A DNA stretch of 64,000 bases from an uncultured Candidatus Saccharibacteria bacterium (GCA_937898545.1 CALEJV010000005.1:1-64000); one strand, 5' to 3'; positions 36,487 to 46,075 are shown, counted from the first letter of the stretch. Translations and numbers: made by a program. The notes: generated by a model from the letters alone, not told the origin.

Positions 36487-37187
36487 CCAAACGCACCAAA
36501 GCTCGCCTCAAAATCAACGATGTCCTGCGCGGCAAGCGAACCAACTTCCGTGCGGTAGGTTGCTTGTTGTTTAAAGAAGACAACCCCGAGACCAAGCAAG
36601 CCTCCTATTGGGAAGAGTGGGAGCTAACGGGCCTCGAAAATTACGATAGCTGGGTGGAGTACGACCACGATAGCAAGGTTGTGTCGCTCTATGAGCCGGT
36701 GCGGTTTGCCCAGCGGCTTGAGCCAGAGACGCTCGCTGCGGGTAATGAGTTTAGCATCACGCTGGAGGACGGCACCGCACAGACCATTACCGTTGCCGAG
36801 GCCGGCGAAGGCACCATTATGGCCATTCACGGCAAGAACGCCTACCAGGTCTTTGAGGGTGAGCCGATGGCCTATGCCAGCCTGCACTACACCGATGCCG
36901 AGACCGGCACTACCACCACCTACACGGTCGAAAAATACAACCGGCGCGAGTACGACGTTTACCGCAAAACACCGCTGTCCGATGCGCAGCAAAAGGAACT
37001 ATTTGGCCGGCTTATTCGCCCACGCAACTGGCCGCTATTTTGGCGCTGGGTGATGATTATCAGCTTTGTTGGGGCGCTGCTATTTGCTATTTACGATGAG
37101 TTCTTTGGCCATGATGATTCGCACAGCAGCGGCACCTACCACGGGCGTAGCGTCTATGGTGGCGGCAGTGGCGGCGTAGGCAAGTAA
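36483..37187 (+). CDS. DUF4178 family protein with C-terminal anchor
   Basis: A 234-residue protein. The soluble part has the paired beta-rich repeats of DUF4178 (SYWEEWELTGLENYDSWVEYDHDS and AYASLHYTDAETGTTTTYTVEKYN), then one membrane helix (WVMIISFVGALLFAIYDEFF) and a Gly/Ser/His-rich tail. The ATG overlaps the speD stop (ATGA). DUF4178 proteins occur beside speD and spermidine-synthase-like genes in many bacteria; their biochemical role is unknown, with envelope or polyamine modification suggested. Confidence 0.8.
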   Translation: MTKRTKARLKINDVLRGKRTNFRAVGCLLFKEDNPETKQASYWEEWELTGLENYDSWVEYDHDSKVVSLYEPVRFAQRLEPETLAAGNEFSITLEDGTAQTITVAEAGEGTIMAIHGKNAYQVFEGEPMAYASLHYTDAETGTTTTYTVEKYNRREYDVYRKTPLSDAQQKELFGRLIRPRNWPLFWRWVMIISFVGALLFAIYDEFFGHDDSHSSGTYHGRSVYGGGSGGVGK

Positions 37188-37217
37188 CCTGGGCGCGAAA
37201 GGTAGACGAAAGATACT

Positions 37218-38765
37218 ATGGCACATACTCGCGTCACGCCACCGGGCACCAAGCACATCACCAGCAAGGAAAATATCGCGCTGTTTGCGGCAGCGCTCCT
37301 CGTGGCAATTGGCGGACTCATCTACGAGCTCATCTTGGGTACGGCTGCCTCATACCTAGTGGGTGATTCAATCCTGAGTTTTAGCCTGGCAACTGGTATA
37401 ACCCTCTTTGGCATGGGGGTGGGATCGCTGCTCGTGCGACATATTCACTGGCACCCAGCCACAAGCTTCGCCGTTAATGAAATCCTACTAGGGTTAGTGG
37501 GTGGTAATTCAGTGCTCCTGCTATACAGCGCCTTTAGCTTAAGCAAGCTGCACTGGCCAGTCTTTGCGCTGATTAGCCTGGTGATTGGTGTGCTGATCGG
37601 CCTGGAAATTCCGCTACTCGTCAAGATGTTTACCCGGTACGGCCGACCGTCTTCAGTGGAGCTGCTCAGTAAGGTGCTCGCAATCGATTACTTTGGCGCG
37701 CTGGTAGCCTCACTGATCTTCCCGCTCTTCCTGTTACCCAGCCTTGGCCTGATGCGCAGCACCTACCTGATCGCCACGCTTAACATCGCCGTGGCAGTGC
37801 TGATTCTACTGCAGCTGAAGACCTCGCGCAGGCTCCTGGCCGCCAGTGTAGTCGCAACCATCCTGCTGCTGGGACTGTTCTTTGGTGCCAGCTGGCTGGA
37901 GCACCGCATTGATACCAAGGCCTATAAAGACCCGGTGATTCTGTATCAGCAATCGGCTTACCAAAAGATCGTCCTCACCAAGTACAAGCAGGATTTGCGC
38001 CTGTATCTGAATAATAACCTGCAGTTTTCTAGCCTGGACGAAGCCCGCTACCACGAAACGCTGGCTGGTGCGGCTATGACGGCAGTAGAGCGACCCAAAA
38101 ACGTGTTGATTATGGGTGGTGGCGACGGACTACTCGCGCGCGAGATCCTTAAGTACCCGAGCGTAGAGCACATCACCCTGGTGGATATCGATCCGGCCAT
38201 GACGCAGCTGGCACGCACCAACCCCCTGCTCGCTGAGCAAAACAAGCGCTCGCTTGCTAGCCCCAAGGTGCGCGTCGTCAACGAGGACGCGTTTTTATTT
38301 GCCTTCAATACACACCAGGCATATGATGCCATTCTGATCGACCTGGTCGACCCATCGAACGACCGCCTGGCCAAGCTCTACTCGCAGCAATTCTACCGCC
38401 AGGCCGCGCGCATCCTCAGCCCCAGCGGTGTGATGATCACCCAAGCGACGTCGTCGTACTTTTCGCCACACACCTTCGCGATGGTGGCTAGCACCGTCGC
38501 ATCCGCCCAACCCCAGCGGCATATCACACCCTTTAGCATCAATGTACCTTCCTTTGGCGAGTGGGGTTTTGTGCTCTCGACCAAGGATAAAGCCAGCCTG
38601 CTGAGCCAGCCGCTGCCGCCTGGGCTCAGCTACACCGATACCAAACTGCTCGACTACGCCCTGCGCCAGCGCCCCGCTAGCCTACCCCCGGCCGGCATTT
38701 CTACCCTGCTAACGCCGCGGATCATCGATGTCTATAACCGTGATATGGCGCAGTGGCGGTATTAA
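37218..38765 (+). CDS. Membrane-bound spermidine-synthase-like protein
   Basis: A 515-residue protein. The first 225 residues form about seven helices (FAAALLVAIGGLIYELILGTAASYL and so on). The C-terminal 290 residues are a spermidine-synthase fold with VLIMGGGDGLLAREILKYPSV, TLVDIDPAMTQLAR and YDAILIDLVDPSNDRLAKLYS. The aminopropyl-transfer Asp in LVDPSN and the binding Asp in LVDID are present. A membrane-fused synthase is known in this gene neighbourhood. It is 30 bp after DUF4178 and completes the polyamine-type operon. The acceptor could be putrescine, agmatine or a membrane molecule. Confidence 0.85.
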   Translation: MAHTRVTPPGTKHITSKENIALFAAALLVAIGGLIYELILGTAASYLVGDSILSFSLATGITLFGMGVGSLLVRHIHWHPATSFAVNEILLGLVGGNSVLLLYSAFSLSKLHWPVFALISLVIGVLIGLEIPLLVKMFTRYGRPSSVELLSKVLAIDYFGALVASLIFPLFLLPSLGLMRSTYLIATLNIAVAVLILLQLKTSRRLLAASVVATILLLGLFFGASWLEHRIDTKAYKDPVILYQQSAYQKIVLTKYKQDLRLYLNNNLQFSSLDEARYHETLAGAAMTAVERPKNVLIMGGGDGLLAREILKYPSVEHITLVDIDPAMTQLARTNPLLAEQNKRSLASPKVRVVNEDAFLFAFNTHQAYDAILIDLVDPSNDRLAKLYSQQFYRQAARILSPSGVMITQATSSYFSPHTFAMVASTVASAQPQRHITPFSINVPSFGEWGFVLSTKDKASLLSQPLPPGLSYTDTKLLDYALRQRPASLPPAGISTLLTPRIIDVYNRDMAQWRY

Positions 38766-38942
38766 TAAAGAACGCTCCTCCGTGTAGAGCCTAGTTCCTC
38801 CCTAGAATCAATCTGTAATCATAATTCGTTATTTACGGGTATATAGCCTGGCTAAAAACTAACCCGTCAGAGCTACTACGTTCCTCGTTTTACTCATCAA
38901 CGCCCACCAACCCTCTATACTATTGGGATATTTTGCGTATGT

Positions 38943-38977
38943 TTGCTCTACAGACTGGTATATCGTATGATATAGTT
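38943..38977 (+). promoter_or_regulatory. Leaderless promoter with dyad
   Basis: TTGCTC (38943-38948), 17 bases, TATGAT (38966-38971), then 6 nt to the ATG at 38978. TATATC-GTAT-GATATA (38959-38974) overlaps the -10 box; its half-sites match the mur operator but are 2 bp closer together. Confidence 0.65.
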
Positions 38978-39775
38978 ATGTATCATAAACGACTACGCGA
39001 ACAAGCCCGCCATTATGACATCCAGTGGTACCGCCAAACAGGTGTGTTTTACCCTGAGCAACTATCAGGTACGCCAACCGCTGGCGTATCTGCCAATACC
39101 TGGCACGAGTACATAAATCTGATACGCTAAGCAGCTGCCGATCACCCTGCCGATCACCCCGCCCATCGCTTCATCAGCCCCGAACTCATGACGACGGCAG
39201 ACATGGTGGCTGAAATCCCAGATCAACGTGCTATGGTAGATGCCCGACTCGCCGAGCTACAGGAACTCTCTACCTCTATGCCCGCAGCGGAGCTTGTGGT
39301 AGGCACACCAGAGTACCACCCAGATGAAATTTACAACTCACTTGTTATTATCAAAAATGGCATACGCAGCGTACTTGAGCGCAAACGCACGATTTTTAGC
39401 TCAGCCGAGCGAGGGACATTCACCGCAAGCAACACATTGCAACAACGGTATACTCGCACATTATCTGCTGTGTGTGCCGATCTAGTGGGTTATGGCATGC
39501 AATACCCCCAATACCCCAAACTCCCCCAAGACACTCGTGCCATCCACGCCAGCTGCTGCTGGGCGACACCGCTCGAGGAGGGAGCTCGCTATGCCGCAGC
39601 GCCAGATGAAGAACGCTACACCAGCGCCATGACGCACACGCTTGGTCGTCTCTTCGCACGCTATCCACAGCTACAGCAGGTCATAGTCGTCGATCGCACT
39701 CCACCCAGCACAGCCATCCCACCGCTCAACTGCGTGGCGCGGCGGAATACGCATAATGGTATAATAGAGTCATGA
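38978..39775 (+). pseudogene. Hypothetical gene interrupted by an in-frame TAA
   Basis: One reading frame from ATG 38978 to TGA 39773-39775, broken only by TAA at 39128-39130. The first 50 codons (MYHKRLREQARHYDIQWYRQ) and the later 214 codons have similar composition, and the stop is followed at once by a directly repeated GCCGATCACCC. A second ATG at 39188 could restart translation, giving 195 residues. I recognise no family. The promoter is intact and the last four bases overlap the FKBP gene. It is either a recent pseudogene, a sequencing error or two coupled genes. Confidence 0.55.
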
Positions 39776-40146
39776 CACGATACGAAGGAACCAAACTCGC
39801 CGACTTTACACCTATAGCCAAAGTCGACGCATTGCAGATTATTGATATTATCCCCGGCACTGGTACCGAGGTACCAGCCGGCGCGACCATCACCGCACAC
39901 TATACTGGTGCACTGTGCAAGAATGGCGTCATCTTCCAGAGCAGCCACGACTTTGGCCAGCCCGTCACCTTCGGCCTCGACCAAGTCATCCGCGGCTGGA
40001 CAGAGGGCGTGCCTGGCATGAAGGTTGGTGGTATGCGCCGACTCATCATCCCAAGTGAGATGGCCTACGGCTCCGTTCGCGCTGCCGCTAACATTCCGCC
40101 TAATAGTGATCTCGTGTTCGACATTGAGTTGATGGATATTAAATAA
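39772..40146 (+). CDS. FKBP-type peptidyl-prolyl isomerase
   Basis: A 124-residue single-domain FKBP. Motifs are TITAHYTGALCKNGVIFQSS, PVTFGLDQVIRGWTEGVPGMKVGGMRRLIIPSEMAYGS and VFDIELMDI. The usual FDSS start of the first loop reads FQSS. There is no signal peptide, so it acts in the cytoplasm in folding. TATAAT (39760-39765) lies 6 nt before the ATG although the gene overlaps the preceding stop, so it has its own leaderless transcript. Confidence 0.93.
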   Translation: MTRYEGTKLADFTPIAKVDALQIIDIIPGTGTEVPAGATITAHYTGALCKNGVIFQSSHDFGQPVTFGLDQVIRGWTEGVPGMKVGGMRRLIIPSEMAYGSVRAAANIPPNSDLVFDIELMDIK

Positions 40147-40164
40147 CAGAAGGTCAGCGCGCAA

Positions 40165-40200
40165 ACAAGAAGCTCATACTAAGTGAGCTTCTTGTTTTCT
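40165..40200 (+). terminator. Terminator of the FKBP gene
   Basis: Perfect 12-bp arms starting ACAAGAAGCTCA (40165-40176) around seven bases, followed by TTTTCTTT. Confidence 0.9.
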
Positions 40201-40255
40201 TTGTAGATTTGCTTAAGGCGATTGGTATTTGTCGTTATGGGCACTCATGACACTA

Positions 40256-40284
40256 AGCAAATAGCCACCCTTTCCAGGTGGCCA
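40256..40284 (-). terminator. Terminator of dnaK
   Basis: On the minus strand GCCACC-TGGAAA-GGGTGGC is followed by TATTTGCTT, about 30 nt after the dnaK stop. Confidence 0.65.
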
Positions 40285-40315
40285 TTCGCAATGCAGCTGT
40301 AACTATAACGCGATG

Positions 40316-42238
40316 CTACTTTTTGTCGCTGCTTTTGTCGTCGACAACTTCGCCTTCGACGGGTTCGTCTTTGCCAGGCTTCTTGTCTGTAGCTTTCGCC
40401 TTGGCGTCAGCTTCTTCTTCGGCTTTTTTGTCCTCAGCTTGCTGCTGATAGAGCTTAGCTCCGATAGACATTGTTACGTCGCCCAGTGCCTTGGTGGCAG
40501 CCTCGAGCTCGTCTTTGTCTTCTGCGTTCTTGTGCTTCTCAGCTTCGGCAATGGCATCTTCCAGCGTCTTCTTGTCGTCGCTCGAGATCTTGTCTTTAAA
40601 CTCATCGGGCATTTTCTTTGCCTGGTAGATGGCATTCTCGAGGCGGTTCTTGGCGTCGATTGCTTCACGCTTCTTCTTATCTTCATCGGCGTGGAGCTCA
40701 GCTTCCTTCTGTGCCTTCTCAATGTCTTCCTTGCTCATGTTGCCAGAGTTTTGGATGGTAATCGACTGCTCTTTGCCTGTGCCTTTGTCCTTAGCGGTAA
40801 CACTGAGGATACCATTGGCGTCAATATTAAAGGTTACTTCAATCTGTGGCACACCGCGCGGTGCTGGTGCAATACCGTCAAGCACGAAGCGGCCTAGGCT
40901 CTTGTTGTCGTTGGCAAACTCGCGCTCACCCTGCAAAACATGAATTTCCACCTGTGGCTGATTATCTGCTGCAGTTGAGAATACTTCGCTCTTACTGGTT
41001 GGCACAGTGGTGTTGCGCTCAATTAGCTTGGTTGACACACCGCCCATTGTCTCAATGCCGAGGCTTAGCGGTGTTACATCCAGCAGCAGCACATCCTTGA
41101 CGTCACCAGCTAGCACACCGCCCTGGATAGCCGCACCAACAGCCACCACTTCGTCTGGGTTAACGCCTTGCATCGGGTCTTTGCCAAACAGCTTCTTCAC
41201 CCGCTCGACCACTGCTGGCATGCGGGTCATACCGCCAACCATGACGATGTTGTTGATGTCAGACTTGCTCAGCTTGGCGTCCTTAAGCGCCTTCTCGACT
41301 GGACCATCGAGGCGGTCAAGCAGATCCTTCACCAAGTCCTCAAGTTTGGCGCGCGTCAGGCTCATCTCGAAGTGCTTTGGCCCGTCAGCATTAGCTGTGA
41401 TAAATGGAATATTGACATCATACTCAGTAACAGTCGAGAGCTCCTTCTTTGCCTTCTCGGCTTCGTCCTTGAGGCGCTGCATGGCGGCGTTGTCTTTGCG
41501 CAGATCAATGCCTTCTTTGGCCTTGAAGTCATCGAGGAAGTAGTTGACGATGGCGTTGTCGAAGTCCTCACCACCAAGGTGAGTATCACCATTGGTCGAC
41601 TTCACTTGGAAGAAGTCATCAGCGATTTCCAGCACCGACACATCAAAGGTGCCACCACCAAGGTCAAAGACAACGATATTCTCTTCTTTGCCCTTATCGA
41701 GACCATAGGCGAGAGCAGCCGCTGTTGGCTCATTGATGATACGCTCGACTTCTAGGCCAGCAATCTTACCAGCATCCTTGGTAGCCTGGCGCTGTGAATC
41801 GTCGAAGTAGGCTGGCACGGTAATAACCGCCTTCGTCACCTTCTCACCCAAGAAGGCCTCGGCATCAGCCTTGATCTTGCTCAGAATCATAGCGCTCACT
41901 TCTTCTGGTGTATATTCTTTATCGCCCAACTTGACGGCAACGGCATTGCCCTTTTTGACGATCTCGTATGGCATGATGTCGAGATCTTTCTGAACTTCTT
42001 TGTCGGTGAATTTGCGGCCAATCAAGCGCTTAACGCCATAGATCGTATTCTTAGGGTTGGTCACACGCTGGCGCTGCGCCACCTGCCCCACAAGGCGCTC
42101 ACCTTTTTTGTTGATTGCTACCACTGATGGCGTTGTGCGATTGCCTTCAGCATTGGCGATAACCTCCGGCTTGCCCGCAAGCAAGTACGCAAAGGCACTG
42201 TTGGTCGTACCAAGGTCGATGCCGATAGTTTTACCCAT
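40316..42238 (-). CDS. dnaK: DnaK, Hsp70 chaperone
   Basis: A 640-residue Hsp70 from the ATG at 42238, with AAAGGGG upstream. ATPase signatures are [28 protein letters not shown] and [13 protein letters not shown]. The substrate domain begins [17 protein letters not shown], and the C-terminal tail is Lys/Asp/Glu-rich and ends SSDKK. Standard length. Its own heat-shock promoter carries two CIRCE boxes, one with the -35 element inside its spacer. dnaJ is not in the window. Confidence 0.97.
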   Translation of the reverse strand: MGKTIGIDLGTTNSAFAYLLAGKPEVIANAEGNRTTPSVVAINKKGERLVGQVAQRQRVTNPKNTIYGVKRLIGRKFTDKEVQKDLDIMPYEIVKKGNAVAVKLGDKEYTPEEVSAMILSKIKADAEAFLGEKVTKAVITVPAYFDDSQRQATKDAGKIAGLEVERIINEPTAAALAYGLDKGKEENIVVFDLGGGTFDVSVLEIADDFFQVKSTNGDTHLGGEDFDNAIVNYFLDDFKAKEGIDLRKDNAAMQRLKDEAEKAKKELSTVTEYDVNIPFITANADGPKHFEMSLTRAKLEDLVKDLLDRLDGPVEKALKDAKLSKSDINNIVMVGGMTRMPAVVERVKKLFGKDPMQGVNPDEVVAVGAAIQGGVLAGDVKDVLLLDVTPLSLGIETMGGVSTKLIERNTTVPTSKSEVFSTAADNQPQVEIHVLQGEREFANDNKSLGRFVLDGIAPAPRGVPQIEVTFNIDANGILSVTAKDKGTGKEQSITIQNSGNMSKEDIEKAQKEAELHADEDKKKREAIDAKNRLENAIYQAKKMPDEFKDKISSDDKKTLEDAIAEAEKHKNAEDKDELEAATKALGDVTMSIGAKLYQQQAEDKKAEEEADAKAKATDKKPGKDEPVEGEVVDDKSSDKK

Positions 42239-42290
42239 AATGATTCCCCTTTCTCTTATGATCATATCTGGTGTTATGCTTGTATCCATT

Positions 42291-42317
42291 CTAGCACTCT
42301 TTTATACCGAGTGCCAA
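42291..42317 (-). promoter_or_regulatory. CIRCE-like HrcA operator 2 of dnaK
   Basis: TAGCACTC-N9-GAGTGCCAA, two mismatches from the consensus, downstream of the promoter in the dnaK leader. Confidence 0.75.
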
Positions 42318-42327
42318 CTATTTCAGT

Positions 42328-42362
42328 ATAAATAATTAGCACTCTCGTGTCAAGAGTGCTAA
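42328..42362 (-). promoter_or_regulatory. CIRCE and heat-shock promoter of dnaK
   Basis: Perfect TTAGCACTC-N9-GAGTGCTAA at 42336-42362. On the minus strand the nine-base spacer begins with TTGACA, and TATACT follows 17 bases later, so HrcA binding would cover the -35 box exactly. Confidence 0.95.
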
Positions 42363-42383
42363 TTAAATTTATTTCAGTCTTTG

Positions 42384-44540
42384 CTACATTTTCTTGCGAA
42401 TCAGCCAAGCTCCGGCTCCAGTACCAACAGCTAATACTGCGACCAATGTGACGGCAACGATACTCGCGCCCGTATCTGCCAGTTGGCTACCATTGTTTGC
42501 TGCCCGTGCTTTGTTATTACTGCTACTGGCACTCGAGCTACTGGAGCTGCTAGAACTGCCAGGGTTGCTCGGGTTCGGGTTGCTCGGGTTAACATGCTTC
42601 CCTTGCTCATATGCACGAGTGGTTGTGTAGATATTCCCACCGTATGATACCGCAGCTAGTTTTGTACCATCAGCTGCGCCTGCAATTGCTGACCAGTTTG
42701 GCACACCTGCAGATGCCTGCGCGACCCACGTTGCGCCAGAATCACTTGAGCTAAAGATATATCCACCACCACCAGCAGTCGCCGAGATCTTACTACCATC
42801 GTCAGAAATGGTAGCTGACGTCCAGTTGTGCAATCCATCGGCTGCGTGCTCCGTCCAGGTTGCGCCAGCATCGGTAGAGGTGTAAATATTGCCACCTGTT
42901 GCCGTTGCTACCAATTTATTGCCGTCTGATGAGCTAGCGACCGAAGACCATTTTCGGGATCCAGAGCTTTTTCGTTCTGTCCAGGTTGCGCCAGCACTGG
43001 TGGAGGTGTAGATGGTACCACCATCAACTATGGCGACTAATTTATTGCCGTCAGATGAGCTAGCGACCGAAGACCATTTCCGAGAGCCAGAGCTTTTTCG
43101 TTCTGTCCAGGTTGCGCCAGCATCGGTGGAGGTGTAGATGGAGTGGTCTTTGGCTGTCGCTACTAACTTGTTGCCGTCAGCAGAGCTAGCAACTGCAGTC
43201 CAGTTATACGACCCAGGTACTCCACGTGCCGTCCAGGTTGCGCCAGCGTTGGATGACGTGTAGATATAGCCACCCCAATCATACACAGCAGCTAATTTAT
43301 TACCATCAGCGGAGCTAGCGACTGCTATCCAGTTACGATCCCCCGACCCAGAGCGCTCGGCCCAAGTTGCACCAGCATCAGATGACGTGTAGATCTTACC
43401 ACCCCATGCTGTTGCAGCTAATTTATTGCCGTCAGCCGAGCTAGCAATCGACGTCCATTTCCGAGAGCCAGCAGCCTCACGCTTCGACCACTCTGCACCT
43501 GTCCCCGCTGCTGGTACTTCGGCTGGCTGTGTGCCTGCACCCCTTTGGAAGACACGAACGTAGTCGATGAGCATCGTTTGTTTTGGAAAAGTATCCGAAG
43601 GAGATATTGGCTTCTGCTCCTCATCTTTCTCTACATAATCATTCAAGATAAAGCGCCAACCAGCGTCAAATGTTTGCTTGATCAACTCCTTATCAGCCAA
43701 TGTTGTCAGTTTCACCGACGGCGTACGCTCAATGTCTTTGTGATTCGTTGGGCTCGCGTGGTAGTTGTACGCTGTGATTGGCTTGTCATCAATGAAGTAT
43801 TTAACTGTCTCACCATCATACTCAACTGCCCATGTGTGCCACTCATAGGCGAGCGAACCTGACTTAGAACCCGCCTTGTGTTCGTCGCTATGGATAATCC
43901 TTCGTGTTCGCCAACCATTCTTCCAGTTACCAGAAACACCGTGGTGGTAGCATGTTGCGTGAGTACTCGACCACGTATACGCCGGTGTATACGAATACCA
44001 TTCGATGATGTCTAGCTCACCATATGGGTCATTAGCGTTAGGATTATGATGACAATTTTGCAATGAATTGCCGTTAACCATCCACAGCGATGGTCGTGTT
44101 CCGTTTTTTCCATTCCAGTTAAATTTGGCGCGAATCTCGGCCCGGAATGGTTTTGTGCCATCAACGACCTTAGTTTTATTTGTTACGCGACCACTGAGGT
44201 ATCGCGTCATTTTGCCACTTGGGCATGGTGCTTCGCTGACGTTAGAATCATTCAGCGGCTCGTCAAGGTTTGCAACACAGTGGCGCTGCGTTTTTATCTC
44301 TAGATAGTCGTTGTCAACAACTTTTACATTACTTGGGTTATAGGCTAAGTGATTACCGCCATAATTGTCTCGGTTCTGCTGCAAGACATCCCATCCACTA
44401 GGTACTGAAGTCCCTTTGAACTCCTCGTTCCACACGACTCCCCATTGATTTGAGTTTGCCTTGGTATTACTGCCGCATGCTAGTGCAACCAGCAAAATAC
44501 TACCAGCCGCTACCAGCGCTATGACTGACCGTTTTACCAT
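42384..44540 (-). CDS. Surface GH16 glucanase with Asp-box repeats
   Basis: A 718-residue secreted protein from the ATG at 44540 (AGAGGAG upstream). It has a signal sequence with ALACGS at its end (possible lipoprotein Cys22). The GH16 domain spans about residues 30-330 with the catalytic motif ELDIIE at 175-180, typical of beta-1,3/1,4-glucanases. Then come seven Asp-box/BNR-type repeats of about 43 residues (SADGNKLAA...IYTSSDAGATW), a Ser/Asn/Pro linker and a sorting signal LADTG (687-691), hydrophobic helix and RKK. LAXTG is the class E sortase motif of Actinobacteria. A wall-anchored glycan-binding enzyme is likely. It sits between hrcA-grpE and dnaK on the same strand. Confidence 0.85.
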   Translation of the reverse strand: MVKRSVIALVAAGSILLVALACGSNTKANSNQWGVVWNEEFKGTSVPSGWDVLQQNRDNYGGNHLAYNPSNVKVVDNDYLEIKTQRHCVANLDEPLNDSNVSEAPCPSGKMTRYLSGRVTNKTKVVDGTKPFRAEIRAKFNWNGKNGTRPSLWMVNGNSLQNCHHNPNANDPYGELDIIEWYSYTPAYTWSSTHATCYHHGVSGNWKNGWRTRRIIHSDEHKAGSKSGSLAYEWHTWAVEYDGETVKYFIDDKPITAYNYHASPTNHKDIERTPSVKLTTLADKELIKQTFDAGWRFILNDYVEKDEEQKPISPSDTFPKQTMLIDYVRVFQRGAGTQPAEVPAAGTGAEWSKREAAGSRKWTSIASSADGNKLAATAWGGKIYTSSDAGATWAERSGSGDRNWIAVASSADGNKLAAVYDWGGYIYTSSNAGATWTARGVPGSYNWTAVASSADGNKLVATAKDHSIYTSTDAGATWTERKSSGSRKWSSVASSSDGNKLVAIVDGGTIYTSTSAGATWTERKSSGSRKWSSVASSSDGNKLVATATGGNIYTSTDAGATWTEHAADGLHNWTSATISDDGSKISATAGGGGYIFSSSDSGATWVAQASAGVPNWSAIAGAADGTKLAAVSYGGNIYTTTRAYEQGKHVNPSNPNPSNPGSSSSSSSSSASSSNNKARAANNGSQLADTGASIVAVTLVAVLAVGTGAGAWLIRKKM
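42640..43480 (-). repeat. Tandem 129-bp repeats in the GH16 gene
   Basis: Units of about 129 bp (43 codons) encode the Asp-box repeats. Copies around 42890-43160 are nearly identical at DNA level (the TERKSSGSRKWSSVASSSDG unit recurs exactly), so recent duplication and copy-number change are likely. Confidence 0.8.
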
Positions 44541-44768
44541 CTCCTCTTTCTCCCTGTTTTTTATGCTAAAACCCTTGTCGTCATTGTAACGTTGGCATCC
44601 TTTATTTGCAAGTGCAACTGCGAGCAAAGTGGCTTAATACAATTTTAGACCCACACAATAGTCCAGACCTGGTATCAATTTTATACAATAATGGACAGCC
44701 TATTGTGATCACTCGGCTCGCTATTTTAGTCTGACAAAAAGCGTATTGAGAGCCTCCTATTGGAGGTA
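44541..44768. other. Intergenic, weak hairpin only
   Basis: Upstream of the GH16 gene. A short CCTCC-AATA-GGAGG stem past the preceding stop lacks a T-run; otherwise nothing recognised. Confidence 0.35.
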
Positions 44769-45569
44769 TTACCACTGATAGATCTCATCACCTGCAACAA
44801 TTGCTGCGGCTAATATCTCAGCCCGCCGGAGACGCCAGTACGCCATTACTGCATAGACAAAGACCGCTACACCACCGGTCAGCACCGCATAGCCCACACC
44901 GCGCACAACCCGTGTATCACTCCCTTGGATAAATATCACATAGAGCGAAACTGCTCCCACCAGTGGTGCTGCCGCTGCTGCAACCACCGCCCAGCGTGCC
45001 CGCACTACACGCTTACTAGCAAACGTCCGGGTATGCTGGTGCCGTGCCCAGACTGCAGCAAGGGCCGCCACGAGTCCAGCACCAATCACCATAAGCAAGT
45101 AGAGGCGATTCGTCGCTTGGTTGGCATCGTCTACTGTTGTATTGAGCACACCAACGGCTGAGTCGTACTGACTCACCGCTGTTTCTACATCTGTCAAATA
45201 GACTGCTGCAGCCTGCGTATCTTTGCTAGCAAAGGCTTGTGGAGCACGCCCAAGAAGCGTCTTGACGACTGAGGATTTTTCCTTCACTGCTGCCGCATGA
45301 CGGCTATACTCATCGCCAAGCTGCGCCGAAAATGAATGCTCTGCTACTACCGCAAAGGCTGCTGCGGCCTGCTTGGCTCGTTCATCAATAGAGTCCTTCT
45401 TGGGCTGAGTGGCATAAAGCTCACGTGTAAAGGCTTGATAGGCTGTGCTCGCTCGCTTGACCACTGTAATATCGGCTTGGTTGGCCAGTGGCGTTGCATG
45501 AGCCTGAGCACTGCCAACACTAAGTGTTGCTAATATGATGAGTGTTCCTGCAAGCAGCCAACGCCTCAT
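44769..45569 (-). CDS. Hypothetical exported membrane protein
   Basis: A 266-residue protein from the ATG at 45569 (GGAG 9 nt upstream); a GTG three codons earlier is possible. A signal peptide (MRRWLLAGTLIILATLSVGSAQAHA) is followed by about 120 alpha-helical external residues and three membrane helices (LYLLMVIGAGLVAALAAVWA, VVAAAAAPLVGAVSLYVIF, VLTGGVAVFVYAVMAYW). No family recognised. It starts 11 bp after grpE and is probably cotranscribed with hrcA-grpE. Confidence 0.65.
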   Translation of the reverse strand: MRRWLLAGTLIILATLSVGSAQAHATPLANQADITVVKRASTAYQAFTRELYATQPKKDSIDERAKQAAAAFAVVAEHSFSAQLGDEYSRHAAAVKEKSSVVKTLLGRAPQAFASKDTQAAAVYLTDVETAVSQYDSAVGVLNTTVDDANQATNRLYLLMVIGAGLVAALAAVWARHQHTRTFASKRVVRARWAVVAAAAAPLVGAVSLYVIFIQGSDTRVVRGVGYAVLTGGVAVFVYAVMAYWRLRRAEILAAAIVAGDEIYQW

Positions 45570-45580
45570 CCCGCTCACTC

Positions 45581-46057
45581 CTACGGCTGCCGGCTGACCC
45601 GCACCATAGCATGGCGCAGGACGTGACCATCAAGCTTATAGCCGCGCTGCAGCTCTTCACTAATAATTTCTTTGTCGCCACCTTCATCATCCATCGAGAC
45701 AGCTTCGTGGAGGTCTGGATCAAACTCGGTCGTGCCAAGCTCAACCACGATCGGCTCAAGCTTGAACTCTGCCATCAAGCCATCGAGCTTTTTCGACATC
45801 GCTACTACTCCACTCGCCCAGGTATCATTCTGAAGTTTCTTGGGGACGTTGGCGGTGGCTCGCTCGATCGTATCAATCACGGGTAGGAGCTTGCGAATTG
45901 TTTGCTGAGTACCCGCCGCCTTAGCTTGGGCCTTCTCTGCATCAACGCGCTTGCGATAATTCTCAAAGTCTGCTCTGGTGCGCTGCAGATCCTGCGTGAG
46001 CTCACCAATCTGCTGTTCAAGCTCTGTTGTATTTGGCGCTTTCTTGTGTTTTGTCAT
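45581..46057 (-). CDS. grpE: GrpE, nucleotide exchange factor of DnaK
   Basis: A 158-residue protein from the ATG at 46057 (GGAGG 10 nt upstream); an ATG at 46066 is only one base from that site. A coiled-coil N-terminal half (LEQQIGELTQDLQRTRADFENYRKRVDAEKAQ, seen over 32 residues) precedes LLPVIDTIERA and the beta-wing motif DPDLHEAVSM...LQRGYKLDGHVLRHAMVRVS. It releases ADP from DnaK. Second gene after hrcA. An in-frame extension upstream is closed by a TAG at 46076. Confidence 0.93.
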   Translation of the reverse strand: MTKHKKAPNTTELEQQIGELTQDLQRTRADFENYRKRVDAEKAQAKAAGTQQTIRKLLPVIDTIERATANVPKKLQNDTWASGVVAMSKKLDGLMAEFKLEPIVVELGTTEFDPDLHEAVSMDDEGGDKEIISEELQRGYKLDGHVLRHAMVRVSRQP

Positions 46058-46075
46058 CGATATCATTCCTCCTGC

